In this document: positions 50,582 to 61,866 of the stretch, one piece after another
Position numbering within the stretch: position 1 is the stretch's first letter
Layout: each line of letters opens with the position of its first letter
NCBI GenBank assembly: GCA_001936135.1
Contig: CP012819.1
Location: 2,575,501 to 2,639,500 of the forward strand
DNA: 64,000 bases
Direction: 5' to 3'
Origin: Saccharomycopsis fibuligera x Saccharomycopsis cf. fibuligera
Taxonomy: Eukaryota > Ascomycota > Saccharomycetes > Ascoideales > Saccharomycopsidaceae
The notes under the pieces: generated by a model
Databases searched by the model: none
What the model saw: only the letters and a program-made list of their open reading frames with translations
Told to the model about the DNA's origin: nothing
Translations under genes and position numbers: made by a program

Positions 50582-53277
50582 GCAACACCTTTGACAGCCC
50601 TTCATCTGCATCGCCATCGTCATCGTCATCTTCGTCACCTTCCTCATCCCTAAGCATTCAGCAGCAACAACTCGCTAGAGCAAACAGAAGGCGCTCGAAT
50701 TCAAAATCAAGGAGACAAATAAATCCAATGCCCCCATCGTTTTCCCCCGGCCCAAGCCACTTATCCTCGGCAAACTCGTCCAATTCCTCGTACTCTGCCT
50801 TACCAAGAACTAAAATCGATAGATCTCAAGTCCAATATAATCTCATTCTTACTCCTCTCAACGGAACTTTTGAAAAAAAATCGCTTATCATCCCGTACCA
50901 CCCAGATGTCTTGAAGTTGGGAAGACCTGCCGGTACGAAAGTTCAGCCGACGCCCACCAATGGCTATTTTGATTCTAGAGTGTTGTCGCGAAACCATGCA
51001 CAGCTCTTTGCTGACATGAATACGGGCCAAGTTTACTTGAAAGATTTGGGATCCTCCAATGGTACTTTTGTCAACGGCAAAAAAATCGCGTCCGAAAAAG
51101 ACAGCGAGCCAACAGAGATCAAAAAAGGCGACGTTATTGACTTGGGATTTGACATTGAAAGCCATCAAAACCACCGCAAAATAAGTGCTAAAGTCGAAAA
51201 CATAATAATAAGGCCATTGACTAGCAACTCCAAGAGTTTGGTTACCAACATAATCAACAATAGCGATGACACCACCGCCAACGTTTCATTGTTTGAAATT
51301 GAAAACGATGTCAAGAATTCGATATTGAGTAATTCTTTTGATTCAGCTTTATTTGGTGACATACTACCCAATTTTGAAGATAACGTGCTAAATATTAAAA
51401 ATGATTCAATGACAGGATTGTCCATAAACTCAAACTTAACCACATCTTCCAACTTGGATTTCCAAATAAAAACTTTGATCAACGAAATATATTTGACAAA
51501 GAACTCCATTTTAAAGATCAAATCTGTTGAAGCATTCTTGAAAAAATATATTAAGAATTTAAAGAAAATCGAGATTGAAAAAAATGAAGCAAGCAAAAAT
51601 AAAGTTAAAGATTATGAACAGCAGTTAGTTAAAAAGTTTGAGAGTGAACTACATCAAAAGCAAAAGGATTACGAAAAGAAGTTTTCTAAGCTAACAGATA
51701 ATTATAAACAAATAAAGAGCGAAAATGAAATTTTGGCTCAATCTTCAAGCGAGTTACGTAAACAGGAAGCATTGCTTAAAAGCGAGCTTGACACTGCTAA
51801 GAAGGAAAAACAAGAGCTTACCGCAGAAAATAACACTCTCAAAAATGATATTGAATCTAAAATACATGAACTCAATGACTGGAAGATCAGATTTACGGAA
51901 CTAGAAGCTAAAGCACAGGAGTACCAAACTAAAGCTCCCTTGATTGACAAAAACTTGCAGACAGATCCTATTATATTAAAAAAGTACAATAAAAAAGATT
52001 TGTGTGCATTGAACGATAATGATAGCGATTCTTCAACTTTGAACGAAGATGATATAAATTTGCAAAAGTTGGCAAAGTCGCTCAATGCAAGAAGCAATGA
52101 ATACAGTTCAGATTCCTCTCATTTGAAAAAATCAGTTAACAATGATAACATTATTACAAACAGTGAACTACAGGTAGATTCTGAGAAAAGAAATGCAGAT
52201 ACCAATAATGACACATTACAGAGCCAAAACAAGGAAGAGGACAGTCCTAAAAAGTCTACCGCTACTGGTATTCCTACGGTGCACAGCGATGAGGATTTGA
52301 ATAGCTTGTCAAGTCGAAATAATATTATAACTGATGAAAAAGCTATTTCTGATGATGATGGTGGCTTACCTTCCCCTACTGTCGATAGAGACTCTAACAT
52401 CCAGCTGTCCACTTCTAAGACTGGCGAAAATTTAAATTTCCAAGGCACAGCAAATGACAAAGTTTCCCATAGTGATGATTTAACTCAGGAGAAAAACGGC
52501 TTATTGGATTTTAATAAAGAAAGTGTTCTTAACATTTCGGCAGGTAATGGCTTTGATAGTCGGTCTCTCCACGGTGAAAAGCAGCTAAGCGGAGAAAACC
52601 CACACAAGCAGGTACATCACAATCATAGTCACAATCATAATGAAAAGAGAAAATTGGAAGACGATATTGATTTTGAAAAAGATGAACTTCTTTTGAAATA
52701 CAATGAATTGCTTGTGAAATTTGAGAAACTCGAAATAGAAAATTCTTCAATAAAAAATCACATTGGAATAAGAGACGAAAAAATTGGGTTTTTAGAGGAG
52801 CAAATCCAAAATACGTTGCGCCATGATTTTCCATCCAATGGTTTGCCTTATGAAGAGCATTCAAAGTCGCCAATAAATAATGGGCAATGGTTTGAAGGTT
52901 CTGATTCCGTTTTATCCAGAAGAGGCACCTTGTCAAATAATTTTTCCAACCCATTGACTCGGACTCCTTCTAACGTTTCAACAAATTCTGTGTCATCCCG
53001 AAACAAACCGCTGTCTCCGTTGTTCGGAATTTTCAGCCCTACATTGTCACATATAAACAGACTACGTTCAAAAAATGTTAGTGAACAAGAATTGGAAGAA
53101 AATTTCACTAATATAGATGAAGATAATTTGGACAGCTCCAGAAGAAACTCTGCCGAGTTTAATTATAATTCCAATGGCAGTGGTATGTTCATCAAACCGG
53201 AAAATACAAAAGTGAGTCTTGTAACTACAGTAGGTGTTATTATAATTGGAATGATGATCTCCAAATTCAAGGGGTAG
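50326..53277 (+). CDS. FHA, coiled-coil, tail-anchored protein (SLMAP/Far9-Far10 type)
   Basis: A 983-aa protein with the layout of the SLMAP/Vps64(Far9)/Far10 family, membrane-anchored subunits of the FAR/STRIPAK phosphatase complex (pheromone arrest, TORC2 antagonism). Residues 1-165 are Ser/Asn-rich with a mixed Ser/Asn run coded at about 50519-50590. The FHA domain (about 170-285) has LKLGRP, the SRNH phosphothreonine-binding motif at 221-224, and KDLGSSNGTFVNGKKI. Coiled coil covers about 400-540 and again about 790-835. A single hydrophobic segment (about 963-979, VTTVGVIIIGMMI) then SKFKG is a tail anchor for ER or nuclear envelope. It is longer than S. cerevisiae Far9 (604) or Far10 (478), mostly through disordered inserts. 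ATG at 50326. Confidence 0.85.
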
Positions 53278-54244
53278 TTATAGTTTAACTACTTTTGTAT
53301 TATTTACGACTTTTTTTCTTTTTTTTCGTTTCTCATTAACTACATTTCTCTCTTTTGTTTTGCCTTTTTCCCCTCTTGAAGTAAGTTCACATGATCATTT
53401 CTTTTGCTGCTTAATACCGGCACATAAAACTTTTTTGTTACCTTTCTATTTTATCGCTCTCTTCTCTTCTGTTTGCTTTTTCGGTTTGAATGTCATGAAA
53501 AAATGTTTAAAATTACATTTTGTCTTTTATACTTTCTCTATTCAATTTTTCTGCTTGGTGCTCATAAATTTTAATGTCAAAGCACGTCAATTTTGCCTAA
53601 TATTTTTGGTCCTTCTGTCACATAGTGATGGTTCGAATCTCATTACTTTTTCTTTAGTGATTTTCGAAAAATGATAGTTTAGATTATGATCATGTAGTAG
53701 GACTGATCAGGCAATAATTTATCCAATAAGTACAAGTAAATAGAATAACAGTGGTCACCTCTGATTAAATAGTATGTTTTTATGAGTGCATTAGTAAACA
53801 AATAATCAATATTTTCTAAAATGGAAGTTACATAATGATTAAAGAACAAAATAATGACCCAGATTTTCTAAAAGAGAAGTCGCAATGTATTTAGGTGGGT
53901 AGTTCGTAGCCTTATGTTACAGATCGCACATACAATAAATATACGAGTAACTGTTTTGTACTGTCTCATGTTTCATTTACTTTCTATTTTCCTTACTGTT
54001 GCCGCCTTCTTGAGATTTGGTCTCATGAAAAAAAATTGTAATTTGAAGATGAGTGTATAAATAAAACTATACAGACCGAAATACCCCATCAATTCGGGAC
54101 ATGATGCGGAAAAAAAAAAAAAAATATCTGCAGATCTGCCAAAAATGAAGATACAAAAGGACTTGTGAGCAAAAAATAAACACTAAAGTTCCATCAAGGC
54201 GGAAGAAACGTTACAAAAAGCTCAACTATCTGAAAACTTTTCCT
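53278..54244. other. Intergenic region between FHA and SET genes
   Basis: A T-rich 3' flank followed by an A/T-rich promoter with a poly-A run near 54110. GATGGTTCGAATCTC at 53627-53641 looks like a Pol III B box, but no tRNA can be folded round it. No gene is supported. Confidence 0.5.
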
Positions 54245-55891
54245 ATGGCATGTGAATATACTAACAAGCTCACCAAGCTATGGGCCTGGATCAATGAAAA
54301 TGAGGTTAACATTCATAATAACAGTGGAAGGACATCATCATCTTTTATTTCACCTAAATTGGTGGCACAATATACTGAAGAATCAGGTTTTGGCTTATAT
54401 CGCAATGCTAACGAGAAACTTGTTGCAAATGAAGAATTTATAAAGTTACCAAAACATATTCTTTTAAATTTTGTGACTTGCTTGAAGCATATAATTGCGT
54501 GGCAGGAAACAGAGGTTACTAGTGAAGTCAACAATAGCACAATGGCCAAAAATTTTGATTCTTCATTTGAGTATCAGGAAATAAAAATTCCTTTGACATA
54601 TTATCAGAAATTTCACCAAAACTCCCTAGAACCCCAATATACTGCCAATCGTGAGCAGAATATCAGAGAAAAAATATACAAAAAGTTAAACAAAGAAATC
54701 TTAATTGACTTGTCGTCTTTTCAACTAGTTGGAATGTTCTTGACATTGGAAAAACAGCGACAGGAAGCGAGTTTCTGGTATCCGTTTGTGGATATATTGC
54801 CAGCTAGCCTTGACTCGTTTATTGGAATTCCTTTGACTTGGGAGTTTATTAACAAAAGCAATGAATTAAAATTTAATGATGAAAAGTTGCTAGAAAAGTC
54901 CGCTACCAGCTTGCAAAAGCTCAATGCGTATAGATTAGTAGGAGCCGATAATTTAGAGATTACGCATGAAGAAAACCAAACAATTCAATTTCAAAATCCA
55001 TTGATCGGACTTCTTCCTTTTTCTGCCCAAGTGCATGTCAAAAAACAGTATTATAATTTTACAAAAGACTACTTAACGGTACTTGGCCTACTAAACGAGT
55101 CTTCCAGCATAAATCTTAGTGAGTTACAATCACAATACTTCAAAATAGAGGAGTTCTTGTGGAGCTGGCTATGTATCAATTCTCGTTGTATCTACATGAA
55201 ACTTCCTGATTCTTTGCCCAATAAAGGCATCGCCGACAATTTCACTCTTTGCCCACTTGCGGATTTCATTAACCACTGCGATAATTCCCATCTGGATAGC
55301 TGCAATGTGAGAATAGACCATTCTGGTTTCACCGCCTATGCTTCGCAAACAAATCCGAATTCGGATGGACACTTGAACATTAATAAGGATAACTTACAAG
55401 AGATATTTTTTTCTTATGGACCTCATACAAATGCTTTTTTACTTTGCGAGTACGGATTTGTATTAAAAGACAATAATCAGTGGGAAGTTGTAGATATATC
55501 AACAGATATTTTATCCCGATTATCAAATGATCAGAAGCATTTTTTGAAACAGTATGACTACTTGGGGGATTATACTATAAATCACAATGATATCAGTTTC
55601 AGAACTACAATTGCCCTTTCATTGTTAAGTTGTGCTGATTGTGGAAAAGCAGAAGCTCAGAAATTTAGACAAGTTGAGTTGCTTATTAGTGGCATGATTG
55701 ACGAATCAAGATTTGAAAAACGCAATGGCACCATACTTTCATCGATACTCCAAGGAAACGTTCAACATGCTAAATTGTTAACTGCTTCTTTGGAAAGCGA
55801 AGATACCGATTCAAAGTGGGAATATCCAATAAGTGCAATAATAGAGCTTTACAAACATCAGATAGAAGTTTGTGAAAAATGGATAGTGTAA
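54245..55891 (+). CDS. SET-domain protein lysine methyltransferase (RKM/EFM/SETD6 class)
   Basis: A 548-aa enzyme of the SET class with a large inserted iSET helical region and C-terminal Rubisco-LSMT-type domain, like yeast Rkm1-4 and Efm1. These methylate lysines of ribosomal proteins or elongation factors using S-adenosylmethionine. The N-terminal SET piece has SGFGLYRNANEKLVANEEFIKLP. The SAM-binding core is CPLADFINHCDN (about 340) and FFSYGPHTNAFLLCEYGFVL (about 390-410), with the catalytic-pocket Tyr residues present. The C-terminal ~130 residues are helical. Which RKM/EFM it corresponds to, and so its substrate, cannot be told from sequence alone. I found one in-frame CTG codon, in the non-conserved SHLDS stretch. 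ATG at 54245. Confidence 0.82.
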   Translation: MACEYTNKLTKLWAWINENEVNIHNNSGRTSSSFISPKLVAQYTEESGFGLYRNANEKLVANEEFIKLPKHILLNFVTCLKHIIAWQETEVTSEVNNSTMAKNFDSSFEYQEIKIPLTYYQKFHQNSLEPQYTANREQNIREKIYKKLNKEILIDLSSFQLVGMFLTLEKQRQEASFWYPFVDILPASLDSFIGIPLTWEFINKSNELKFNDEKLLEKSATSLQKLNAYRLVGADNLEITHEENQTIQFQNPLIGLLPFSAQVHVKKQYYNFTKDYLTVLGLLNESSSINLSELQSQYFKIEEFLWSWLCINSRCIYMKLPDSLPNKGIADNFTLCPLADFINHCDNSHLDSCNVRIDHSGFTAYASQTNPNSDGHLNINKDNLQEIFFSYGPHTNAFLLCEYGFVLKDNNQWEVVDISTDILSRLSNDQKHFLKQYDYLGDYTINHNDISFRTTIALSLLSCADCGKAEAQKFRQVELLISGMIDESRFEKRNGTILSSILQGNVQHAKLLTASLESEDTDSKWEYPISAIIELYKHQIEVCEKWIV

Positions 55892-56180
55892 AATTAAACA
55901 ACAAACAAGTCGATAGTCTAGAAAACTAGTCTAGAAAACGCCGTACCCAACTATAAAAGATATTTAGATGAAAAAATAAAATAAGGTCATAATTAACAGA
56001 AAATATTATCTAAAAATAAATGGGAGAAAAGTCAGATGTCTATAACACTACATACTATCACTGAAAGAAAAGCAGAGAAATTGCATTTACTGTGACGAGT
56101 ATTGAAAATCTGCCGCCAGCAGCAAAACATCAGCTATGAAAATGTATTTCTTATTCTTTTTCCAATTGATGAAACTCATT

Positions 56181-59100
56181 TTAAGAGCATAATTGTAATC
56201 CATCAAACCACTCTTTTTTCTCGTTTCTATTGGCGAAACTAAACTTGTACAAAATTTTCCCATCATAATTGTAGATGTTGATTGAATTATGATCTGAAGT
56301 CGAATATTCAAACTTTATTTTCTTCAAAGCCAATGGTTTTTCAATAACTTGGAACACTTTTGTGTCTTTATAAAATTTTGTGATAAGTAACCAGTTTGGA
56401 AAAAGCATTATCAAGCGCTTTTTCTTGTAAATTTTATTTTGTCCTTCATTAACCTTGATGTAAATTTCATCAAATTTCACTAATCGTTTCCCACAACCAC
56501 TTAAAAAGTTCTTCTTGACCAAACTAGATTCAGCTTCATCGGCTGAAATTTCCCAATTCAAAGAACCGGTAATCACCGCAAATTTCTCTGCGTTAGATTT
56601 AGAGTTGATTGACTCATTGAGATTAACAATTTTGTTGACAATCGAATTGATTTGTGAAATGAGGATATTAGAGTCAATGTCGCGGTTTTTCGTAATATCT
56701 TCCAAAATGTGTTTAAATTGGCCAATAAGGTTGCTCAAATGTCTTAAAAAGATTTCTAGAGTATCTTTAACATATTGAGGGCTAAGGTTCAACCAACCTA
56801 AGAAGTTTGAAGCCTCTTTTCTCTTTTCCAAATCAAAGAACCAATCAGATCTAGCCAATCTGGTTGAGTATTCAAGATAAATAAAATTTGCCTCACTGAT
56901 CCAATTAAGATAAAGCTCTAAAATCTCATAAAGCGGCAATTCTTTACTTTTCAAATTCAAAATCTCCAACATTGGCTTCAACAAGTATTTTTCATGAAAA
57001 CTGACTAATGGATTCAAACATCCGAAAGTATGTCTGTAAATCGAATCTTTAGTATCTGGATAAATCATATTGTCGTTAACCTCGCTACTTAGAAATTTGA
57101 AGCCCAATGTTCGATGTAATTGCTTTGCTTGAAAAATAAGTACTTCTTCGCTTTTTAATAACTGATAAATAAGTTCTTGCCTACCAATAAAGCTACTATT
57201 AATTCTTACTAAATCACTTGCAGTAAGATCCCACAATTTAATCCACTGTTCAGGTAACCTTGTATTAAAATCCATGATTTTCATTTGATCAAGTGATAAT
57301 TTTTTGCCTTTGCTTTTAACATGGAGTTGGCTCTTTCGTTTCTGAGCAGCGTATTTGTCGCTAATGCCATTCGTGTCATCAACTTCATCCTCCGAATCAT
57401 CGACGTCATCACTGTCGTAGCTACTATCCCCGTCATCGCTGTCAGTACTGTCTTCTGTGTAATCTTCATCATCAAGATTAGAGAATAAACCCTTGTCCTT
57501 ATTATTGGAACCTGTCTTTTCAACGTTTTTCTTGTCTTCCTTTTTCTTTTCGATCAACTGCATTACTAGCTGGTGACCTGGTGGTTCTAGTGGGTGATCT
57601 AGCACAATAGTGATGGATGAAGAACTAGAGTCAATTAAACTAATGTTCTCAGCAACAATAATTTGCTCATGAGCCAAATATTTATTATGTCGGGATATCA
57701 AGTTATTGACAGCATAGTCTGACAAGCTACTACTAAACATAGTGGCATTTTTATGATTGTTGATTTTGAAAATTTCAATACATTTTTTAGAGCAAGCAAA
57801 CAAATGGTCATTTTTGAAAGCAATGTTTTCAACATTCAAGTTGAAATGAATCACATCAAATCTTGAAATCAAGTCGGTATGTCTATTGATAAAAATCGCA
57901 AACGTTTCAAAAGATAATAATAATTCATTTGGATTGCTAGTTTCTAAAATTTTGATTGGCTTTGATACTCTCAAATTTTCTTCAATTTTTTGCAAAAACA
58001 TACGCTCATCCAATGAATAGTTATTCTCAGAATTATAGACGTAACTTGGAATAATTTGCAATTTGCTCAAATTGATAGAATTAGCTGTTTCGCTAACTCT
58101 AGAGTTGTATGATTTGAGCGATTCGCTTTCAAAAGAGTTAGACACGGAATAACCATTACTATTAATACCACTAGCATTATGCAAAAACAACTTGAAAAAG
58201 CCTTGGTCTGTAGAAAGGTAAATTATATCACTAATATCATTCAATAAAATTATGTCATAGCAATTGATGTCATGCAACTCAAACTCCCTGAAAGTTTCAA
58301 ATTCGTTTCTTCTATTGAGTTTCAAAATTTTGAAATAGGATGTTGCATTATTGATGTTCAAGTTATTAATTTCCAACCCCTTTTTCTTGATAGTTGCTGG
58401 TGAATATCGATAGAATAAATAAAGCTCACCTCTTATAAAGCCCATTTTAAAGAAAAACACCTTCTGATTGCTAATATCATGTCCAACTAAATGATAGTTT
58501 GGATCAAGAATGCTCTTTATGATGTTATTGAAATCAAACTGAACAACTTGGTCCCCAGTGAAGACGATAAGCTTGGAACCGGTTTCAACAAATTCCACTT
58601 GCTTGACATTTCTAATACCAGACAATTTTTTCCAATTTAAACCAGTTCTATTGATATCATCAATGTACAATCCGTAGTTTGTGCCAATCAAATGGTAAGT
58701 TTGATTATTATAGTTCATAGTTAGAGAGCATAAAATTTTGCCGTTCAATTTATTTGAATTTTTCAATTGCTTGTTCAGATCATCTAACGCCATCATTATA
58801 AGCAAACTCTCATACTGTTTTAGTTGACCATTACTGCTGGAGGAATTCAGAGCTGCATAACCGTTATAATTATGATCATTGCTAATGAAATTAGTGGACA
58901 CAGGAATTAATTCAAATGGATCAATTTTTGACTTGCTAATCAAATAGTCCACTTTAGTTTCAGTAATAAGTTTAATCCAGTGTTCTTTTAGCTTTTTGTC
59001 AAAAAACTTCAAGTTATACTTCAAGCTTGTTTTGCCTCTATGAAGCAAGTTGAGCTCATCTGGACCACAATGATCCAGAATCTCCAAAAATTCAATTGGC

Positions 59101-61181
59101 AATGGATACTCTTTGATAATGAATTCTTTCAAGTATATATCCAATTTACACAAAACTAGACAATTGTTGAATAAAATCAAGTAATCAATTGCTTGAGAGC
59201 TATTGTTGATTTTGTTGTGATGAACAATCTTCAAATTTTTCCATTTAAGTTCAACATTACCATTCGTAGGACAGTTCCAACTAAACCTTGACAAAAAGTT
59301 TTTGAACTCACTATTCGAGTAATGTCCATGACATTGGTTGACAAAAGTTTTTAAGGAATTAACAATAATCAAAATTTTTTTATACGCAGTCGAAGATTTC
59401 TGCAGTGAGTGCAATTTCAAGAGCTTTTCAAAGCAATTTACATAGTTTCTCAAATTGTCAATAAGATAATTTGATATGAGTTCTTGGTATGGAAACTTGG
59501 ATTTGAAATTGCTGTTAAGCCAATTTAAAAAAACGTTTGACTTAGGATCCTTGAAATACTCCATTTCTAGCCAAAATTTGGTAACAATTAACTGGTTAAT
59601 GTAAACTTGATAAGTGTCAATAATTTTGAACAACCAAGTATTCAATATAACACATATTGTGTTAATGTTGAACATTCTTAAAGATCGGCTACTGGTAGTA
59701 GTTTTATGTTTAGGCTTACCAACATTAAGGAACTTGGACTCACTCTTGTCGTCCTCGGTATTCTCTAGCACAAAGTCTTTGTTTTTGTTTAACTCTTCCA
59801 ACAATGGATTGTACAAGTGTTGTTCGCATAATTCTTCAAGCTGTTGCAATGTGTTGAAGTAGCCAAAAAAGTCATCATAGACTTCAGCTTTAGTTTCAGG
59901 AAACACAATCGATTCGTCCTGCGAAAACAAAAAGTCATAGCCAATAGTATCCCAAAAATCCTTTTTGTCATTTTTAGAATTTAATTGTTGATATTTGATA
60001 AGCTGGAATATGATTTCTTGCTTCTGCAAAGATCTGCTGTTAATTTTCACGTACTGTTGTGGTTTCAAGTTGAGATATTCGATCCAGGTGTTAGCTAACT
60101 TGATATTAAATCTTGCTTCTGGATTGCAGTTGAATCTAAGCTTGTTCACCTTCTTATTGTTTACTATCGATGTTAGTAAACTGTCAAAAGTCACAAGTTG
60201 GTCAGAAGAAGAAAACTCTGATTTAGCGCTTTGTCCGATAGAGATTCCAGTGAATGGATTAACAGCATTAGAATTGTTGCTTTCGTCAGGAAGGATTGCA
60301 GAATCAGAGAACTTATGCGAAGCTGGTGTATTTTGATTGCTTGTAGTATGTGTTGGATCATTTCTTGCTTGAAATTTTTGTGGAGACTGGTTGGTATTAT
60401 GAGGGAGCATAGGAGATTGGCTGTCGCTGAATTGTGGAGATAAAACATCATTGACTTTGCGAAAACTTTTGTTTCTACGAAGACTGAAACCTGCACTCTT
60501 AGATCTACTCAAAATTGAAGTTGAGTGGTCGGGATGCGGCTGAGGAACATTTGATTGTTTCTGAGAATATTCATCAAAAAACAGTTGCTTTTGAGGCAGG
60601 ATGCCATTTCTACTAGAAGGCGACATAGGTGCGAACTGTTTTGTATGGTTTTGTAAGTCGTAAAGTGGTTTGCTGTGTGCATTTTGAGGCTGCTGTTGTT
60701 GTTGACCAGGCGCATAGTAATACGGCTGTTGGAGTTGATACTGCTGCTGCAAAGGAGAACCAATTTGCGACTGTGGCTGAAGCTGGGGCAGCTGTGGCAG
60801 TTGATGCTGATGCTGTTGTGGCAAAGGCTGTGATACTTGTTGTTGTGGGCGAAGATTAGGAATCGATTTCTTTGTTGGCAAAGTTCTCGTTCTTCTTGGA
60901 GGAATACCATTGGCGCTGCCGTTAACACTATTGATGGCGCCAGGGTCTACTGAGGAAAAACCGCCGAGGCTGTTGCCAGAAAACCCGTTTGTTTGGGTGG
61001 CTGTATCATTATATACTATGGGAGGAGCCAGAGGCAACTGGGGGCTATTGTTGAAGATGGGAGGTCTGATATTGTTTCTCTTGATGGACCCTGAGCGCGA
61101 GCGGTTAGCATTACCACCAGAGGACTTTGATCTGGACAAAACAAAGTCGTTCTGGTTTAGCAAGATGTCATGAGTGTTCAT
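56181..61181 (-). CDS. Rho GEF-like protein with DH-PH-CNH-DH-PH order
   Basis: A 1666-aa protein related to Rom2/Tus1-type Rho1 exchange factors, which activate Rho1 for wall integrity and glucan synthesis. The N-terminal ~340 residues are disordered and Gln/Pro/Ser-rich. A DH-like domain (about 360-580) starts with TWIEYL and SLQKQEIIFQLIKYQ. A PH-like region follows (about 625-745: VELKWKNLKIVHHNK), then a CNH domain (about 810-1205: LIGTNYGLYIDDI, ending near ITIVLDHPLEPPGHQLV). An acidic linker (about 1227-1270) leads to a second DH-PH module (about 1310-1510 and 1530-1660) starting with LPEQWIKLWDL and FIGRQELIYQLLKSEE, and ending with KEWFDGLQLCS. Both DH parts depart from active ones at several usual positions, so one or both may be inactive scaffolds. 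One uninterrupted frame spans all; ATG at 61179-61181. Tus1 and Rom2 have a single DH-PH-CNH. Confidence 0.75.
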   Translation of the reverse strand: MNTHDILLNQNDFVLSRSKSSGGNANRSRSGSIKRNNIRPPIFNNSPQLPLAPPIVYNDTATQTNGFSGNSLGGFSSVDPGAINSVNGSANGIPPRRTRTLPTKKSIPNLRPQQQVSQPLPQQHQHQLPQLPQLQPQSQIGSPLQQQYQLQQPYYYAPGQQQQQPQNAHSKPLYDLQNHTKQFAPMSPSSRNGILPQKQLFFDEYSQKQSNVPQPHPDHSTSILSRSKSAGFSLRRNKSFRKVNDVLSPQFSDSQSPMLPHNTNQSPQKFQARNDPTHTTSNQNTPASHKFSDSAILPDESNNSNAVNPFTGISIGQSAKSEFSSSDQLVTFDSLLTSIVNNKKVNKLRFNCNPEARFNIKLANTWIEYLNLKPQQYVKINSRSLQKQEIIFQLIKYQQLNSKNDKKDFWDTIGYDFLFSQDESIVFPETKAEVYDDFFGYFNTLQQLEELCEQHLYNPLLEELNKNKDFVLENTEDDKSESKFLNVGKPKHKTTTSSRSLRMFNINTICVILNTWLFKIIDTYQVYINQLIVTKFWLEMEYFKDPKSNVFLNWLNSNFKSKFPYQELISNYLIDNLRNYVNCFEKLLKLHSLQKSSTAYKKILIIVNSLKTFVNQCHGHYSNSEFKNFLSRFSWNCPTNGNVELKWKNLKIVHHNKINNSSQAIDYLILFNNCLVLCKLDIYLKEFIIKEYPLPIEFLEILDHCGPDELNLLHRGKTSLKYNLKFFDKKLKEHWIKLITETKVDYLISKSKIDPFELIPVSTNFISNDHNYNGYAALNSSSSNGQLKQYESLLIMMALDDLNKQLKNSNKLNGKILCSLTMNYNNQTYHLIGTNYGLYIDDINRTGLNWKKLSGIRNVKQVEFVETGSKLIVFTGDQVVQFDFNNIIKSILDPNYHLVGHDISNQKVFFFKMGFIRGELYLFYRYSPATIKKKGLEINNLNINNATSYFKILKLNRRNEFETFREFELHDINCYDIILLNDISDIIYLSTDQGFFKLFLHNASGINSNGYSVSNSFESESLKSYNSRVSETANSINLSKLQIIPSYVYNSENNYSLDERMFLQKIEENLRVSKPIKILETSNPNELLLSFETFAIFINRHTDLISRFDVIHFNLNVENIAFKNDHLFACSKKCIEIFKINNHKNATMFSSSLSDYAVNNLISRHNKYLAHEQIIVAENISLIDSSSSSITIVLDHPLEPPGHQLVMQLIEKKKEDKKNVEKTGSNNKDKGLFSNLDDEDYTEDSTDSDDGDSSYDSDDVDDSEDEVDDTNGISDKYAAQKRKSQLHVKSKGKKLSLDQMKIMDFNTRLPEQWIKLWDLTASDLVRINSSFIGRQELIYQLLKSEEVLIFQAKQLHRTLGFKFLSSEVNDNMIYPDTKDSIYRHTFGCLNPLVSFHEKYLLKPMLEILNLKSKELPLYEILELYLNWISEANFIYLEYSTRLARSDWFFDLEKRKEASNFLGWLNLSPQYVKDTLEIFLRHLSNLIGQFKHILEDITKNRDIDSNILISQINSIVNKIVNLNESINSKSNAEKFAVITGSLNWEISADEAESSLVKKNFLSGCGKRLVKFDEIYIKVNEGQNKIYKKKRLIMLFPNWLLITKFYKDTKVFQVIEKPLALKKIKFEYSTSDHNSINIYNYDGKILYKFSFANRNEKKEWFDGLQLCS

Positions 61182-61338
61182 ATTCCAGCGAGAGAAAGCA
61201 GCAGAAACAGCAAACTCGAAGCAGTTCTAGTGTAGTTTATAGCTATTGGCTTCGTATTGGTATTGGTGATATAATTTGATTAAGCGCCGACCTAGAATAA
61301 GGTCTCGAAACGAAAAACAGAAAAAGCAAACAGGAAAA

Positions 61339-61371
<33 letters not shown>

Positions 61372-61866
61372 AAACGAGCGCTAACAGGGAAATGAGAGAG
61401 AGTAAAAGCAAGCGCAAGGGCGCCAATAAGGGGGAAAAGGGTAATTGGGATTGTGGTCCGTGGTGGTGGTGGTGGTGGGAGAGCTAATTATATGGATAAA
61501 AGAAGAGAAACGAGAAAACAAAAATTCAATGTAGAATCTGAACCGAAAAAGCACTTTATCAACAACTGTTAATGCTGGATCAATTAACTGAACCCAGGCA
61601 AGTAATATAGTATATACTGTTGCAGTACTACAAACAGCGCTCGTTGGGGAATGGTATGTGCGTCTGCGCTGAATGATCGGCGCTTGAGAAAAGTGTGTTT
61701 GCAGGGTGTCACCCTCCATTGTTGTTGTCATTTTGGTGCGTACAGGCAACACGCGACATCCTGCTGGTAATCATTATCATTACGACGAATCATAACCACT
61801 ATTCATTACAATATCAATAACCATGATCTTCTATTATAACACCTACTAAACTACACACCTACTGAA
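61182..61866. other. Promoter of the Rho GEF-like gene and TF 3' flank
   Basis: Contains a run of 30 A (61341-61370), a short GGT repeat (about 61458-61478) and the Rho GEF-like promoter. Both neighbours are on the - strand. No gene is supported. Confidence 0.5.
61341..61370 (+). repeat. Poly-A run of 30
   Basis: 30 consecutive A in the promoter of the Rho GEF-like gene. On that gene's sense strand it is a poly-T run, a common nucleosome-excluding element in yeast promoters. Confidence 0.9.

Noticed and set aside
50304-50594. Frame with poly-Gln overlapping the start of the FHA gene
   Set aside because: It is the shifted reading of the AGC-rich Ser/Asn tract of the FHA gene, which has the conserved domains.
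53620-53650. GATGGTTCGAATCTC, like a tRNA T arm or Pol III B box, followed by T runs
   Set aside because: The would-be T stem does not pair and there is no D arm, anticodon arm or acceptor stem upstream; at most a chance match.
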